This document shows positions 50,677 through 63,449 of a stretch of 64,000 nucleotides of DNA, piece by piece. Location of the stretch: positions 124,001 through 188,000 of the forward strand of contig NZ_BQHR01000005.1 of the NCBI RefSeq assembly GCF_021601625.1, written 5' to 3'. The position numbers and the translations under genes were made by a program. The stretch comes from Pseudomonas paraglycinae (lineage in GTDB: Bacteria > Pseudomonadota > Gammaproteobacteria > Pseudomonadales > Pseudomonadaceae). Position 1 is the stretch's first letter. The number at the start of each line of letters is the position of its first letter. The notes under the pieces were generated by a model. The model saw only the letters and a list, made by a program, of their open reading frames with translations. It searched no databases and was not told the DNA's origin.

Positions 50677-51300
50677 ATGAAACTACGAGGCCTGTATGCC
50701 ATCACCGACAGCCAGTTGCTGGCCGGCAAGTTTCTGTCCTACGTGGAGGCGGCGCTGGAAGGCGGCGTCACCCTGCTGCAATACCGCGACAAAAGCAGCG
50801 ACGAAGCCCGCCGCCTGCGTGAGGCCGAGGCCCTGCGCGACCTGTGCGAACGCTACAAGACGCAACTGATCATCAACGATGACGCCGAACTGGCCGCGCG
50901 CCTGAACGTCGGCGTGCACCTGGGCCAGACCGACGGCCCGCTGTCGCCGACCCGCGCCCTGCTCGGCTCCAAGGCGATCATCGGCTCGACCTGCCACGCA
51001 CAGCTTGAACTGGCCGAACAGGCCGCCAAAGAAGGCGCGAGTTACGTCGCCTTCGGTCGCTTCTTCAATTCCAGTACCAAACCCGGTGCACCGAGTTGCA
51101 GCCTCGATCTGCTCGACGAGGCCAAACGTACCCTGCACCTGCCGATCTGCGCGATCGGCGGCATCACCCTCGACAACGCTGCGCCACTGGTGGCCCACGG
51201 TGTCGATCTGCTGGCCGTGGTCCATGGCCTGTTCGGCGCCGACAGCACCGCCGAAGTGACCCGCCGCGCCCGCGCCTTCAATGAATTACTAAAAGTCTGA
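50677..51300 (+). CDS. thiE: Thiamine-phosphate synthase ThiE
   Basis: 207 residues, a TIM barrel. [41 protein letters not shown] and [16 protein letters not shown] are the substrate- and phosphate-binding motifs. It joins HMP-PP and thiazole phosphate to thiamine phosphate. It forms an operon with thiD and hemL (10-base gap to hemL), the order seen in other pseudomonads. Confidence 0.96.
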   Translation: MKLRGLYAITDSQLLAGKFLSYVEAALEGGVTLLQYRDKSSDEARRLREAEALRDLCERYKTQLIINDDAELAARLNVGVHLGQTDGPLSPTRALLGSKAIIGSTCHAQLELAEQAAKEGASYVAFGRFFNSSTKPGAPSCSLDLLDEAKRTLHLPICAIGGITLDNAAPLVAHGVDLLAVVHGLFGADSTAEVTRRARAFNELLKV

Positions 51301-51310
51301 GAGCCCGATC

Positions 51311-52594
51311 ATGTCTCGTTCCGAAACCCTGTTTGCCAACGCCCAGAAACACATTCCCGGTGGCGTGAACTCGCCGGTGCGCGCGTTCAAGAGCGTTGGC
51401 GGCACGCCGCTGTTCTTCAAGCACGCCGAAGGCGCCTACGTCACTGACGAAGACGACAAGCGTTATGTGGATTACGTCGGCTCCTGGGGCCCGATGATCC
51501 TCGGCCACAGCCACCCGGAAGTGCTGGATGCGGTGCGCAACCAGTTGCAGCACGGCCTGTCCTACGGCGCGCCGACCGCGATGGAAACCGAGATGGCCGA
51601 CCTGGTCTGCTCGCTGGTGCCGTCGATGGAAATGGTACGCATGGTCAGCTCCGGCACCGAAGCGACCATGAGCGCGATCCGTCTGGCCCGTGGTTTCACC
51701 GGCCGTGACAGCATCATCAAGTTCGAAGGCTGCTACCACGGCCACTCCGACAGTCTGCTGGTCAAGGCCGGTTCCGGCGCACTGACCCAGGGCGTACCAA
51801 GCTCGGCCGGCGTACCGGCGGCATTCGCCAAACACACCCTGACCCTGCCGTTCAACGACATCGACGCGGTTGAAAAAATGCTCGCCGAAGTCGGCCAGGA
51901 CGTCGCGTGCATCATTGTCGAGCCAGTGGCCGGCAACATGAACTGCGTGCCGCCGGCGCCGGGTTTCCTCGAAGGCCTGCGCAGCCTGTGCGACAAGCAC
52001 GGCGTAGTGCTGATTTTCGACGAAGTGATGACGGGTTTCCGCGTCGCCCTCGGCGGTGCCCAGGCTTACTACGGCGTAACCCCGGACCTGACCACCTTCG
52101 GCAAGATCATCGGCGGCGGCATGCCGGTCGGCTGTTTCGGCGGCAAACGCTCGATCATGGAACGCATCGCGCCGCTCGGCCCGGTCTATCAGGCAGGCAC
52201 CTTGTCGGGTAACCCGCTGGCGATGGCCGCCGGCCTGACCACCCTGCGCCTGATCAGCCGTCCGGGCTTCCACGCCGAGCTGACCGACTACACCACCCGT
52301 CTGCTCGATGGCCTGCAACAGCGCGCCGATGCCGCCGGCATTCCGTTCGTGACCACCCAGGCGGGCGGCATGTTCGGTCTGTACTTCAGCGGTGCCGACG
52401 ACATTGTTACTTTTGAAGACGTGATGGCCAGCGATGCAGCGCTGTTCGGTCGATTCTTCCACCTGATGCTGGAAGGTGGCGTGTATCTGGCACCGAGCGC
52501 TTTCGAAGCCGGTTTCACCTCGATCGCCCATGGCGAAGCCGAGCTGAAACTGACCCTCGACGCCGCTGAGCGCGCCTTCGCCAAATTGAAGTAA
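51311..52594 (+). CDS. hemL: Glutamate-1-semialdehyde 2,1-aminomutase
   Basis: 427 residues. The PLP lysine is K265 in [14 protein letters not shown], and FDEVMTGFR provides the ring aspartate; [15 protein letters not shown] and [10 protein letters not shown]-type motif [13 protein letters not shown] are present. It makes 5-aminolevulinate from glutamate semialdehyde for heme. Last in thiD-thiE-hemL; a hairpin lies just downstream. Confidence 0.97.
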   Translation: MSRSETLFANAQKHIPGGVNSPVRAFKSVGGTPLFFKHAEGAYVTDEDDKRYVDYVGSWGPMILGHSHPEVLDAVRNQLQHGLSYGAPTAMETEMADLVCSLVPSMEMVRMVSSGTEATMSAIRLARGFTGRDSIIKFEGCYHGHSDSLLVKAGSGALTQGVPSSAGVPAAFAKHTLTLPFNDIDAVEKMLAEVGQDVACIIVEPVAGNMNCVPPAPGFLEGLRSLCDKHGVVLIFDEVMTGFRVALGGAQAYYGVTPDLTTFGKIIGGGMPVGCFGGKRSIMERIAPLGPVYQAGTLSGNPLAMAAGLTTLRLISRPGFHAELTDYTTRLLDGLQQRADAAGIPFVTTQAGGMFGLYFSGADDIVTFEDVMASDAALFGRFFHLMLEGGVYLAPSAFEAGFTSIAHGEAELKLTLDAAERAFAKLK

Positions 52595-52605
52595 AACGCC
52601 CCGCC

Positions 52606-52633
52606 GCTGACGTTGGCCATTGCCAGCGTCAGC
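52606..52633 (+). terminator. Hairpin after hemL
   Basis: GCTGACGTTGGC (52606-52617) pairs with GCCAGCGTCAGC (52622-52633) with one G-T pair and a CATT loop; the following GTTCTCC is only mildly T-rich. Confidence 0.65.
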
Positions 52634-52732
52634 GTTCTCCTACATCCGCACGTCTTTTCCGACACACCTGCCAAAAATCCCCCATAAAGTGGGCGATATA
52701 TTTCCCGCGCAGCAGAAAATCGAGTAAAGACT

Positions 52733-52762
52733 TTGTAAGGATGGCCCTGCTTATTTCATAAT
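52733..52762 (+). promoter_or_regulatory. Likely promoter of the Sel1-repeat gene
   Basis: TTGTAA (52733-52738) and CATAAT (52757-52762) with an 18-base spacer, 59 bases before the start codon. Confidence 0.5.
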
Positions 52763-52820
52763 GCGCGCTTATTGGATCCCTCGACGGGTCCGCGCGCCCT
52801 TCAGAGGTAAGTCGATTCCC

Positions 52821-53375
52821 ATGAACCGCACCGGCCGCACCCTTGCCTTGGGCTGCCTGTTGCTCCTTCAGCCGCTGCTCGCACATGCACAAGCAGGCGG
52901 CAACTCGTTGTTGATCCCGGCGATGGGTCGCTGCACCCTCAATACTCAGCCGCAAGATGTCACGCAGGCACTCGCCGCCTGCCAAAAGGCAGCGGATGAG
53001 GGGGATGCGCAAGCGCAATACGAGTTGGGTGAGTTCTACTACGACGGCAAGAATGCGCCGCGCGACCTCAATCAAGCCCTGAGCTATTTCGAAAAGGCCT
53101 CGCTGCAAGGTCACGCCCAGGCGCAATTCAAGCTCGGCACCATGTTCTTCCACGGTGAAGGCGTGCAGGCCAACAACATTCAGGCTTATATCGTGCTGAA
53201 GATGGCCGCGGTCAACGGCGCCGAAGACGCGCTCGACACCGCCGACGAAGTGTCTGAAAAGATGTCCCGCGAAGACCTGGAAACCGCGACCCAGGTGCTC
53301 GGGCAAATTTTCCGTAAATACCTGATGGAACTGCAGAGCGCCGACGGGCGTACGCCGTTCTCGCCCCTGCCCTGA
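52821..53375 (+). CDS. Secreted Sel1/TPR-repeat protein
   Basis: 184 residues. A signal peptide ends near AHA-QAG (residues 1-23). Two Sel1-like repeats are visible: AADEGDAQAQYELGEFYYDGKNAPRDLNQALSYF and ASLQGHAQAQFKLGTMFFHGEGVQANNIQAYIVL (each about 35 residues), and cysteines in RCTLNTQ and AACQKA may pair. These repeats mediate protein contacts in the envelope. Position matches PA3978. The start at 52821 follows AGAGGTAAG. Confidence 0.87.
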   Translation: MNRTGRTLALGCLLLLQPLLAHAQAGGNSLLIPAMGRCTLNTQPQDVTQALAACQKAADEGDAQAQYELGEFYYDGKNAPRDLNQALSYFEKASLQGHAQAQFKLGTMFFHGEGVQANNIQAYIVLKMAAVNGAEDALDTADEVSEKMSREDLETATQVLGQIFRKYLMELQSADGRTPFSPLP

Positions 53376-53424
53376 CTAACGATAGTTCCCGCGCTTTTCG
53401 TCACCGACGCGAAACGTCGAAGGC

Positions 53425-53454
53425 GGCATTCCCACGCAGAGCATGGGAACGATC
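53425..53454. repeat. Single-arm relic of the CGTTCCCACGC REP element
   Basis: GGCATTCCCACGCAGAGC then ATGGGAACGATC matches the right end of the 107-bp element (32645-32674) with one change (A for G, breaking a stem pair). It sits between the Sel1 and DUF1820 genes. Confidence 0.8.
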
Positions 53455-53473
53455 ACTTCCATAAAACCCGGTT

Positions 53474-53803
53474 TTACTTCTCGGGCATCGGCACCGGAAA
53501 CGGCATCACATTGCCAACACCGCCACGGGCTTCACTGATCTTTGGCGTCCCCAGTCGCTCGACTTCATCGATGCGCACGATCGAGTGCATCGGCACAAAG
53601 CTGCGCACCACGCCTTCGAACTGCGCCTTGAGCTTTTCTTCGCTCGGGTCGACGACCACTTGCGTGCGCTCGCCAAAGACGAACTCTTCCACTTCCAGGA
53701 AACCCCACAGATCACTTTGATAGATCTGCTTGGCGTACATTTCGAACACCTGGCCCTGGTTGAGGAAAATCACCTTGTAGATTGGAGCTTCGCGTTTGGT
53801 CAT
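53474..53803 (-). CDS. DUF1820 protein
   Basis: 109 residues; IYKVIFLNQGQVFEMYAKQIYQSDLWGFLEVEEFVFGER is the DUF1820 core, and the C-terminus (FPVPMPEK) is proline-rich. The family is conserved in gammaproteobacteria, with no known role. It is divergent from miaB (132-bp gap), as PA3979 is. Minus-strand TATGCTATAGT near 53842-53853 is a likely promoter -10 region. Confidence 0.9.
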   Translation of the reverse strand: MTKREAPIYKVIFLNQGQVFEMYAKQIYQSDLWGFLEVEEFVFGERTQVVVDPSEEKLKAQFEGVVRSFVPMHSIVRIDEVERLGTPKISEARGGVGNVMPFPVPMPEK

Positions 53804-53873
53804 GGCGGGCGGACGACATCGGGGTAAAAATGAGGGCGCGAACTATAGCATAGCCACCGGACGCGCAGCGGTA

Positions 53874-53900
53874 GGAACCTGGGGACATGTTCCCTATAAT
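53874..53900 (+). promoter_or_regulatory. miaB promoter with inverted repeat
   Basis: A perfect -10 TATAAT (53895-53900) lies 36 bases before miaB. Just upstream, GGAAC (53874-53878) and GTTCC (53889-53893) form a 5-bp inverted repeat spaced by ten bases, covering the -35 area; it could be an operator. Confidence 0.6.
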
Positions 53901-53935
53901 GCGCGGTTCTTTGAACCACGTGACGACCCTATTCC

Positions 53936-55264
53936 ATGGCCAAGAAGCTTTACATCGAAACCCACGGTTGCCAGATGAACGAGTACGACAGCTCGCGCAT
54001 GGTCGATCTGCTGGGCGAACACCAGGCCCTGGAAGTCACGGCGCGCGCCGAAGATGCCGACGTGATCCTGCTCAACACCTGCTCGATCCGCGAACGCGCC
54101 CAGGACCGGGTGTATTCCCAGCTCGGCCGCTGGCGCGAACTGAAACTGGCCAACCCGGACATGGTGATCGCCGTCGGCGGTTGCGTGGCCAGCCAGGAAG
54201 GCGCGGCGATCCGTGATCGCGCCCCGTACGTCGACGTGGTGTTCGGTCCGCAGACCCTGCACCGCCTGCCGGAAATGATCGACGCCGCGCGCATCAGCAA
54301 GCTGCCGCAAGTCGACGTCTCGTTCCCGGAAATCGAAAAATTCGACCACCTGCCCGAGCCGCGCATCGACGGCCCGAGCGCCTACGTGTCGGTGATGGAA
54401 GGCTGCAGCAAGTACTGCACGTTCTGCGTGGTGCCCTACACCCGCGGCGAAGAAGTCAGCCGACCGTTCGACGACGTGATCGCCGAGATCATCCACCTGG
54501 CCGAACATGGCGTGCGTGAAGTGACCCTGCTGGGCCAGAACGTCAACGGCTATCGCGGGCTGACCCACGACGGTCGTCTGGCGGATCTGGCCGAACTGAT
54601 CCGCGTCGTCGCGGCGGTCGATGGCATCGACCGCATCCGCTACACCACCTCGCACCCGCTGGAATTCTCCGACAGCCTGATCCAGGCCCACGCCGAAGTG
54701 CCGGAACTGGTGAAGCACCTGCACTTGCCGGTGCAGTCGGGTTCGGACCGGATTTTGGCCGCGATGAAGCGCAACCACACGGCGCTGGAGTACAAATCCA
54801 AGCTGCGCAAACTGCGCGCCGCCGTACCGGGCATCTGCATCAGCTCGGACTTTATCGTCGGCTTCCCGGGGGAAACCGAGAAAGATTTCGAGCAGACCAT
54901 GAAGCTGATTGCCGATGTCGGTTTCGATTTTTCCTACTCGTTCGTCTACAGCCAGCGCCCAGGCACTCCAGCCGCCGATCTGGCCGACGACACCCCGGAA
55001 GAACTGAAGAAAGAACGCCTGAACGCCTTGCAGCACCGTTTGAATCAGCAAGGGTTCGAGATCAGCCGACAAATGGTCGGTTCGGTCCAGCGCATTCTGG
55101 TGACCGATTATTCGAAGAAAGACCCGGGCGAGCTGCAAGGGCGCACCGAGAATAACCGTATCGTCAACTTCCGCTGCGATAATCCGACCCTGATCGGCCA
55201 GTTCGCCGACGTCCACATCGACGCGGCGCAACCGCACTCGCTGCGCGGCTCGCTGATCCAGTAA
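53936..55264 (+). CDS. miaB: tRNA-2-methylthio-N6-dimethylallyladenosine synthase MiaB
   Basis: 442 residues. The radical-SAM cluster cysteines are C157, C161 and C164 ([16 protein letters not shown]); the auxiliary cluster uses C12, C49 and C83. A TRAM domain closes the protein ([27 protein letters not shown]). It adds the methylthio group to i6A37 of tRNAs reading UNN codons. Followed, after a REP pair, by ybeZ-ybeY-corC-lnt, the usual gammaproteobacterial order. Confidence 0.97.
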   Translation: MAKKLYIETHGCQMNEYDSSRMVDLLGEHQALEVTARAEDADVILLNTCSIRERAQDRVYSQLGRWRELKLANPDMVIAVGGCVASQEGAAIRDRAPYVDVVFGPQTLHRLPEMIDAARISKLPQVDVSFPEIEKFDHLPEPRIDGPSAYVSVMEGCSKYCTFCVVPYTRGEEVSRPFDDVIAEIIHLAEHGVREVTLLGQNVNGYRGLTHDGRLADLAELIRVVAAVDGIDRIRYTTSHPLEFSDSLIQAHAEVPELVKHLHLPVQSGSDRILAAMKRNHTALEYKSKLRKLRAAVPGICISSDFIVGFPGETEKDFEQTMKLIADVGFDFSYSFVYSQRPGTPAADLADDTPEELKKERLNALQHRLNQQGFEISRQMVGSVQRILVTDYSKKDPGELQGRTENNRIVNFRCDNPTLIGQFADVHIDAAQPHSLRGSLIQ

Positions 55265-55279
55265 CACCCTTTGTTCAAC

Positions 55280-55368
55280 TGTGGGAGCGAGCCTGCTCGC
55301 GATGAACGATGACGCGGTTTTTCAGATGAACCGCATTCATGCCCATCGCGAGCAGGCTCGCTCCCACA
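55280..55368. repeat. REP doublet (25-bp perfect inverted repeat)
   Basis: TGTGGGAGCGAGCCTGCTCG plus CGATG (55280-55304) is repeated inverted and perfectly at 55344-55368, 39 bases apart. Inside, GCGGTT and AACCGC form a smaller hairpin. This GAGCGAGCCTGCTCGC palindrome is a well-known P. fluorescens REP type, arranged head to head as in REPINs. Confidence 0.9.
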
Positions 55369-55459
55369 GGAACGGCATCAATTTAAGAGCTTTCGCACCC
55401 ACGCCGCTGGCGTTATCCTTGATTTCATCCTAATTGCCCCAGGGCGGCTAAATACGACC

Positions 55460-56464
55460 TTGAACGCACCCATCGAACCACATCGTTTCATCCTCGAGCC
55501 CTTTGAGGCTCGCCGCTTCGCCAATCTGTGCGGGCAGTTCGACGAGCACTTGCGGCTGATCGAACAGCGCCTGGCCATCGAGATCCGCAATCGCGGCAAT
55601 CAGTTCGAGCTGATCGGCGAGCCCAAGCACACCACTTCCGCGGAAAACCTGATTCGCCGCCTGTACCGGGAAACCAAGGGTTCAGAGCTGTCGCCGGATA
55701 CGGTTCACCTGTTCCTCCAGGAATCGGCCGTCGAGCAACTGGACAACCCCGCCCCCGCCGAAGCCTCCGTCGCCCTGCGCACCAAGAAAGGCATGATTCG
55801 CCCACGCGGCTTGAACCAGCTGCGCTATGTGAAGGAAATTCTCGGCAACGACATCAACTTCGGCATCGGCCCGGCCGGTACCGGCAAGACTTACCTGGCT
55901 GTCGCCTGCGCCGTCGATGCGCTGGAGCGCGAGCAGATCCGGCGCATCCTGCTGGTGCGTCCGGCGGTCGAAGCGGGTGAGAAACTCGGCTTCCTGCCCG
56001 GCGATCTGTCGCAGAAGATCGACCCGTACCTGCGCCCGCTCTACGACGCGCTCTACGAGATGCTCGGTTTCGAATACGTGGCCAAGCTGATCGAGCGTCA
56101 GGTGATCGAAGTCGCGCCGCTGGCCTACATGCGCGGTCGCACGCTGAACAACAGCTTCATCATTCTCGACGAAAGTCAGAACACCACCGTCGAGCAGATG
56201 AAGATGTTCCTGACCCGGATCGGTTTCGGCTCCACGGCCGTGATCACCGGCGACATCACCCAGGTTGACCTGCCGCGCGGCACCAAATCCGGACTTCATC
56301 ACGTCATCGAAGTCCTGAAGGATGTGCCGGGTATCAGCTTCACCCACTTCCAGCCCAAAGACGTGGTGCGCCACCCGTTGGTGCAACGCATCGTCGAAGC
56401 CTACGAGCGCTTCGAGACGCGTGTTGCTGATGAAGCGCCAAAGGACACCCGCCACGATGCTTGA
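55460..56464 (+). CDS. ybeZ: PhoH-like ATPase YbeZ
   Basis: 334 residues. The PhoH domain has Walker [12 protein letters not shown] (about 138-148) and Walker [27 protein letters not shown] is a family motif. An N-terminal KH-like RNA-binding segment precedes it. YbeZ partners YbeY in rRNA/RNA maturation. It starts at TTG (55460), which gives the family N-terminus ([16 protein letters not shown]); the ribosome site is weak. Its stop overlaps ybeY by eight bases. Confidence 0.94.
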   Translation: MNAPIEPHRFILEPFEARRFANLCGQFDEHLRLIEQRLAIEIRNRGNQFELIGEPKHTTSAENLIRRLYRETKGSELSPDTVHLFLQESAVEQLDNPAPAEASVALRTKKGMIRPRGLNQLRYVKEILGNDINFGIGPAGTGKTYLAVACAVDALEREQIRRILLVRPAVEAGEKLGFLPGDLSQKIDPYLRPLYDALYEMLGFEYVAKLIERQVIEVAPLAYMRGRTLNNSFIILDESQNTTVEQMKMFLTRIGFGSTAVITGDITQVDLPRGTKSGLHHVIEVLKDVPGISFTHFQPKDVVRHPLVQRIVEAYERFETRVADEAPKDTRHDA

Positions 56465-56951
56465 GCTTGACCTGCAAATCGCGACCGAAGCGTCTGCGCC
56501 GACCGAAGCCGAATTCCGCCAATGGTGCGAACTGGCCTTGCGTCAGCGCACCGCCGACTCGGAAATGACCATTCGTCTGGTCGACGAGGAAGAAGGCCGC
56601 GAACTGAATCACACCTGGCGCCACAAGGATTACGCGACCAACGTCCTGTCCTTTCCCGCCGAAGTGCCCGACGAGTTCCTAGACATCCCGCTGCTGGGCG
56701 ATCTGGTGATCTGCGTGGCGGTGGTCGAGCGCGAAGCCGCCGAACAGGGCAAGGAACTAAAGGCCCACTGGGCACATCTGGTCATTCACGGCTGCTTGCA
56801 TCTGCTGGGTTACGACCATATAGATGACGAGGAAGCCGAGGAAATGGAAGCACTGGAACGCGAGTTGCTTGCCGAATTGGGTTATCCCGATCCGTACGCG
56901 GACGACGAAACCGAAACATCCCCTACTGTTACAACAAAGGATTCAGAGTAA
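56457..56951 (+). CDS. ybeY: Endoribonuclease YbeY
   Basis: 164 residues. The zinc site H111, H115 and H121 is in [11 protein letters not shown], and R56 lies in [17 protein letters not shown]. YbeY cuts single-stranded RNA and matures 16S rRNA 3' ends. It overlaps ybeZ by eight bases and is followed after five by corC. The acidic C-terminal tail is slightly longer than in E. coli. Confidence 0.96.
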   Translation: MLELDLQIATEASAPTEAEFRQWCELALRQRTADSEMTIRLVDEEEGRELNHTWRHKDYATNVLSFPAEVPDEFLDIPLLGDLVICVAVVEREAAEQGKELKAHWAHLVIHGCLHLLGYDHIDDEEAEEMEALERELLAELGYPDPYADDETETSPTVTTKDSE

Positions 56952-56956
56952 TCGCT

Positions 56957-57796
56957 ATGAGCGAAGATCGATCGAGCAACGGGCAAAAGTCATGGCTGGG
57001 TAAACTGACCCAGGCTTTTGCCCACGAGCCGAAGAACCGCCAGGAGCTGCTTGAGCTGCTGCGCGATGCACATCAGAACAAACTGCTGGACAGCGAAGCG
57101 CTGGCCATCGTCGAAGGCGCCATCCAGGTGGCTGACCTGCAGGTTCGCGACATCATGGTGCCGCGCTCGCAGATGATCAGCATCAAGGCGACCCAGACAC
57201 CCCGCGAATTCCTCCCTGCCGTTGTCGACTCGGCCCACTCGCGCTACCCGGTCATCGGCGAAAGCCATGACGACGTGATGGGCGTGCTGCTGGCCAAGGA
57301 TCTGCTGCCACTGATCCTCAAGGAGAACGGCGACAGCTTCAACATCAAGGACCTGCTGCGCCCGGCCACGTTCGTGCCGGAGTCCAAGCGTCTGAACGTG
57401 TTGCTGCGTGAATTCCGCGCCAACCACAACCACATGGCCATCGTGATCGACGAATACGGCGGCGTGGCCGGTCTGGTGACCATCGAAGACGTGCTTGAAC
57501 AAATCGTCGGCGACATTGAAGACGAGCACGACGTCGAAGAAGACAGCTACATCAAGCCGCTGCCCAGCGGTGATTTCCTGATCAAGGCCCTGACGCCGAT
57601 CGAGAACTTCAACGAGTTCTTCGACAGCGAATTCTCCGACGACGAGTTCGACACCGTCGGCGGGCTGGTGATGAGCGCGTTCGGGCACTTGCCAAAACGC
57701 AACGAAATCACTGAAATCGGCGCCTATCGTTTCCGCATCCTGAACGCCGACAGCCGTCGGATTCATTTGCTGCGACTGACCCCAATCGCCCGGTAA
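56957..57796 (+). CDS. corC: CBS-domain protein CorC/YbeX
   Basis: 279 residues without membrane helices. Two CBS domains (RDIMVPRSQMISIKATQTP and LLRPATFVPESKRLNVLLREF onwards) and the C-terminal CorC/HlyC domain (GLVMSAFGHLPKRNEITEIGAYRFRILNAD) are in order. Often called a magnesium/cobalt efflux protein, but recent work on YbeX links it to ribosome metabolism; its place between ybeY and lnt fits that. Confidence 0.93.
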   Translation: MSEDRSSNGQKSWLGKLTQAFAHEPKNRQELLELLRDAHQNKLLDSEALAIVEGAIQVADLQVRDIMVPRSQMISIKATQTPREFLPAVVDSAHSRYPVIGESHDDVMGVLLAKDLLPLILKENGDSFNIKDLLRPATFVPESKRLNVLLREFRANHNHMAIVIDEYGGVAGLVTIEDVLEQIVGDIEDEHDVEEDSYIKPLPSGDFLIKALTPIENFNEFFDSEFSDDEFDTVGGLVMSAFGHLPKRNEITEIGAYRFRILNADSRRIHLLRLTPIAR

Positions 57797-57813
57797 AAAA
57801 TCTAAGGATTGAA

Positions 57814-59337
57814 ATGCGCTGGACAACCCGCCCCGGCTGGCCCGGTAACCTGCTGGCCGTGGCGGCCGGTGCAATCACCACCTTCGCTCTGGCACCGTTC
57901 GATCTCTGGCCGCTGGCGTTGCTGGCGGTCGGCCTGTTCTATGCCGGCCTGCGCGAGCTGAGCCCGCGACAAGCCCTAGGCCGTGGCTGGTGCTTCGGTT
58001 TCGGCCTGTTCGGCGCCGGCACCAGCTGGATCTATTACAGCATCCACCATTTCGGCGGCGCGTCGGTGCTGCTGGCCGGGTTCCTGATGCTGATCTTCAC
58101 GGCGGCCATTGCCTGGTTCTTCGCCCTGCCCGCGTGGCTGTGGGCGCGCTGGCTGCGGCGTAACGAAGCGCCGGTGGCCGATGCCCTGGCGTTCGCGGCG
58201 CTGTGGGTGGGTCAGGAAGCTTTCCGTGGCTGGTTCCTCACCGGTTTCCCGTGGCTGTATTCCGGTTACAGCCAGCTCGACGGCCCGCTGGCCGGGCTCG
58301 CTCCAGTAGGCGGCATGTGGCTGGTGTCGTTCGTCCTGGCACTGACCGCTGCACTGATCTACAACGCACCGCGCCTGCTGCAAACCCGCCGCAAAGCCTT
58401 CATCGCTGCCGGCCTGGTATTGCTGATCGGGCCATGGGCGGCGGGCATTGCGCTCAAGGGCCATGCCTGGACCAGCCCGGCGGGCGCGCCGCTGACCGTT
58501 GCCGCGATTCAGGGCAACGTCGCGCAAAGCATGAAATGGGACCCGGCCGAACTCAATGCGCAACTGGCGCTGTACCGCGACCTGAGTTTCCGCTCCAAAC
58601 CGGTGGACCTGCTGATCTGGCCGGAAACCGCCGTCCCGGTGCTCAAGGAGTCCGCCGAGGGCTACCTGACCATGATGGGCAACTTCGCCGCCGAGCGTAA
58701 ATCGGCGCTGATCACCGGCGTACCGATCCGCGAAATGGTTCACCACGAGAGACGCTTCTACAACGGCATCACCGTGGTTGGCGAAGGCGATGGCACCTAT
58801 CTCAAGCAGAAACTGGTGCCGTTCGGCGAGTACGTACCGTTGCAGGACATCCTGCGCGGGCTGATCGCATTCTTCGACCTGCCGATGTCCGACTTCGCCC
58901 GCGGCCCTGCCGATCAGGCCTTGTTGCAGGCCAAGGGATATCAGATCGCGCCGTTCATCTGCTACGAAGTGGTGTATCCGGAGTTCGCCGCAGGCCTGGC
59001 GGCACGCAGCGATCTGCTGCTGACGATCAGCAACGACACTTGGTTCGGTACGTCCATCGGCCCGTTGCAACACCTGCAAATGGCGCAGATGCGCGCGCTT
59101 GAAGCCGGACGCTGGATGATTCGTGCGACCAACAACGGCGTGACCGGACTGATCAACCCGTTTGGCCAGATCACCGAGCGTATCCCGCAGTTCGAACAGG
59201 GCGTGCTGTACGGCGAAGTGGTGCCGATGCACAACCTGACACCGTATCTGCAATGGCGCTCGTGGCCGCTGATCATCCTGTGCGTGGTGCTGTTCGGCTG
59301 GGCGCTGATGACCAATCGGATGTCCAAGACGCTCTGA
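57814..59337 (+). CDS. lnt: Apolipoprotein N-acyltransferase
   Basis: 507 residues. About seven or eight N-terminal membrane helices and a C-terminal hydrolase-like periplasmic domain carrying the E271 (IWPETAVP), K333 (LKQKLVPFGEYVP) and C383 (APFICYEVVYPE) triad, then a final helix (WPLIILCVVLFGWAL). It adds the third acyl chain to lipoproteins in the inner membrane. It is last in the ybeZ-ybeY-corC-lnt operon. Confidence 0.96.
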   Translation: MRWTTRPGWPGNLLAVAAGAITTFALAPFDLWPLALLAVGLFYAGLRELSPRQALGRGWCFGFGLFGAGTSWIYYSIHHFGGASVLLAGFLMLIFTAAIAWFFALPAWLWARWLRRNEAPVADALAFAALWVGQEAFRGWFLTGFPWLYSGYSQLDGPLAGLAPVGGMWLVSFVLALTAALIYNAPRLLQTRRKAFIAAGLVLLIGPWAAGIALKGHAWTSPAGAPLTVAAIQGNVAQSMKWDPAELNAQLALYRDLSFRSKPVDLLIWPETAVPVLKESAEGYLTMMGNFAAERKSALITGVPIREMVHHERRFYNGITVVGEGDGTYLKQKLVPFGEYVPLQDILRGLIAFFDLPMSDFARGPADQALLQAKGYQIAPFICYEVVYPEFAAGLAARSDLLLTISNDTWFGTSIGPLQHLQMAQMRALEAGRWMIRATNNGVTGLINPFGQITERIPQFEQGVLYGEVVPMHNLTPYLQWRSWPLIILCVVLFGWALMTNRMSKTL

Positions 59338-59345
59338 AAACCTGC

Positions 59346-59372
59346 TCACTCCCGCGTCCTGCGCGGGAGTGA
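59346..59372. terminator. Hairpin between convergent lnt and YdcF-like genes
   Basis: TCACTCCCGCG (59346-59356) pairs with CGCGGGAGTGA (59362-59372). The stem begins nine bases past the lnt stop and ends at the convergent stop. No T tract; sequence resembles the CTCCCGCG-type REPs. Confidence 0.65.
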
Positions 59373-60152
59373 TCAATCGGCGCTGTCACCCCCTCGATAG
59401 AACATCGAATAACCGATCTGCCCCACCGCTTCGTTCATCAACTGCCCGCTCTGCCAGATCGACTTGAACTCAGGCAGCCAGCCGCCAAACGGCCGGGCAT
59501 TGTCCGTACCTAGAAAACCAACCGGCGCCGGCACGACTTCGAATCCTGCCTGTTGATAACTCCACACCGCTCGCGGCATGTGCCAGGCCTGGGTCACCAG
59601 CACGATGCGTTTGACGCCTTCCGGCAACAGCACTTTGGCGCTGAATTCGGCGTTTTCCCACGTGGTGCGGCTCTCCCCTTCCTGCCAGCGCACCGTCACA
59701 CCGAAATCATCACGCAACGAGTCGGCCATCAATTTGGCTTCAGTCGGCGGCGTACCGTAATGCAGGCCACCACTGGTCAGAATCGGCAACCCCGAAGCCT
59801 TGGCCAGTCGCGCCGCGTAACGCTGGCGCTCCAGCCCGACACCGGTCGGCTGATCTTCGCCCCAGGCGAGATCGCCGCGCTCACGACCGGAGCCCAGCAC
59901 CACAATCGCATCGGCGCGCTGCGCCAGGCTTGTCCATGCTTCCCGGGCCAGCGGCGGCTCACGCTCCAACGCCTTGGCGCCCCACTGCACGACCACCGGC
60001 AGACTCATCAGCCAGAAACCGCCAAACCCCAGGGCAAAACACAGCCCCGCCAGCCGTGGCCGCGAGCGACGCAGCCACCAGGCCGCCAGCAACAGCAGCA
60101 AAAGAAGGCCGGGTGGCAATAGAAGTTGTTTAATGAAATAACGAAAAGGCAT
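59373..60152 (-). CDS. YdcF/ElyC-family DUF218 protein
   Basis: 259 residues. Two N-terminal hydrophobic helices (LLLPPGLLLLLLLAAWWL and LAGLCFALGFGGFWLMSL) precede the DUF218 domain (ADAIVVLGSGRERGDL, LPILTSGGLHYG, ESRTTWENAEFSAKVL, VLVTQAWHMPRAVWSYQQAGF). ElyC-like members affect envelope and lipid-carrier metabolism. It corresponds to PA3985 or PA3986 by position. Single gene convergent to lnt. Confidence 0.88.
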   Translation of the reverse strand: MPFRYFIKQLLLPPGLLLLLLLAAWWLRRSRPRLAGLCFALGFGGFWLMSLPVVVQWGAKALEREPPLAREAWTSLAQRADAIVVLGSGRERGDLAWGEDQPTGVGLERQRYAARLAKASGLPILTSGGLHYGTPPTEAKLMADSLRDDFGVTVRWQEGESRTTWENAEFSAKVLLPEGVKRIVLVTQAWHMPRAVWSYQQAGFEVVPAPVGFLGTDNARPFGGWLPEFKSIWQSGQLMNEAVGQIGYSMFYRGGDSAD

Positions 60153-60257
60153 CGAGCATCTCCAAAGATGCCCGAAGCCTAAGTGGGTTGATACCGTGCG
60201 ACAACCAGTAGGGTCGGATCCCGTTGAAAAAGATCCGCTTTTTGACCTGCCATGCGT

Positions 60258-60581
60258 TTACTTGGCCTGCAGAGTCCGCACCTTGACGGTGTCTCTGCCG
60301 GGCGCCTTGTCCTTGAGCCAGATGACCTTGGCCGTATGGGCTGCATCGAGTTGTTTCACGGCTTGTGACAGGTATCCGTGGGTTTCACGCTCACTGCGAT
60401 CCAGATAGGCCTTGACCAGTTTGAACTCGGCGGGACTCAAGCCACGCAATTCCAGCTCCAGGGGGCGCTCGTCGCGCAGCCTTCCAGCGGTTTTTGCCGC
60501 GTCCAGGGCCATACCCAGACGATCAATCAACCGCTCGTACAACTCGGGTTTGGTAACGTTTTTTTGCTGTGACTCCACCAT
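60258..60581 (-). CDS. Conserved hypothetical protein, 107 residues
   Basis: I do not recognise a named family. The small charged protein is predicted helical (LYERLIDRLGMALDAAKTAGRLRDERPLELELRG split around 14-47), with no signal peptide or membrane segment and no cysteine. It stands divergent from leuS, upstream of the YdcF-like gene on the minus strand, with clear in-frame codon use, so it is likely real. Confidence 0.75.
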   Translation of the reverse strand: MVESQQKNVTKPELYERLIDRLGMALDAAKTAGRLRDERPLELELRGLSPAEFKLVKAYLDRSERETHGYLSQAVKQLDAAHTAKVIWLKDKAPGRDTVKVRTLQAK

Positions 60582-63442
<2,861 letters not shown>

Positions 63443-63449
63443 TTGGATC

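Noticed and set aside
25531-55368. CRISPR array from the repeated palindromes
   Set aside because: Repeats are few, widely spaced, palindromic and of several types, with no regular spacers and no cas genes.
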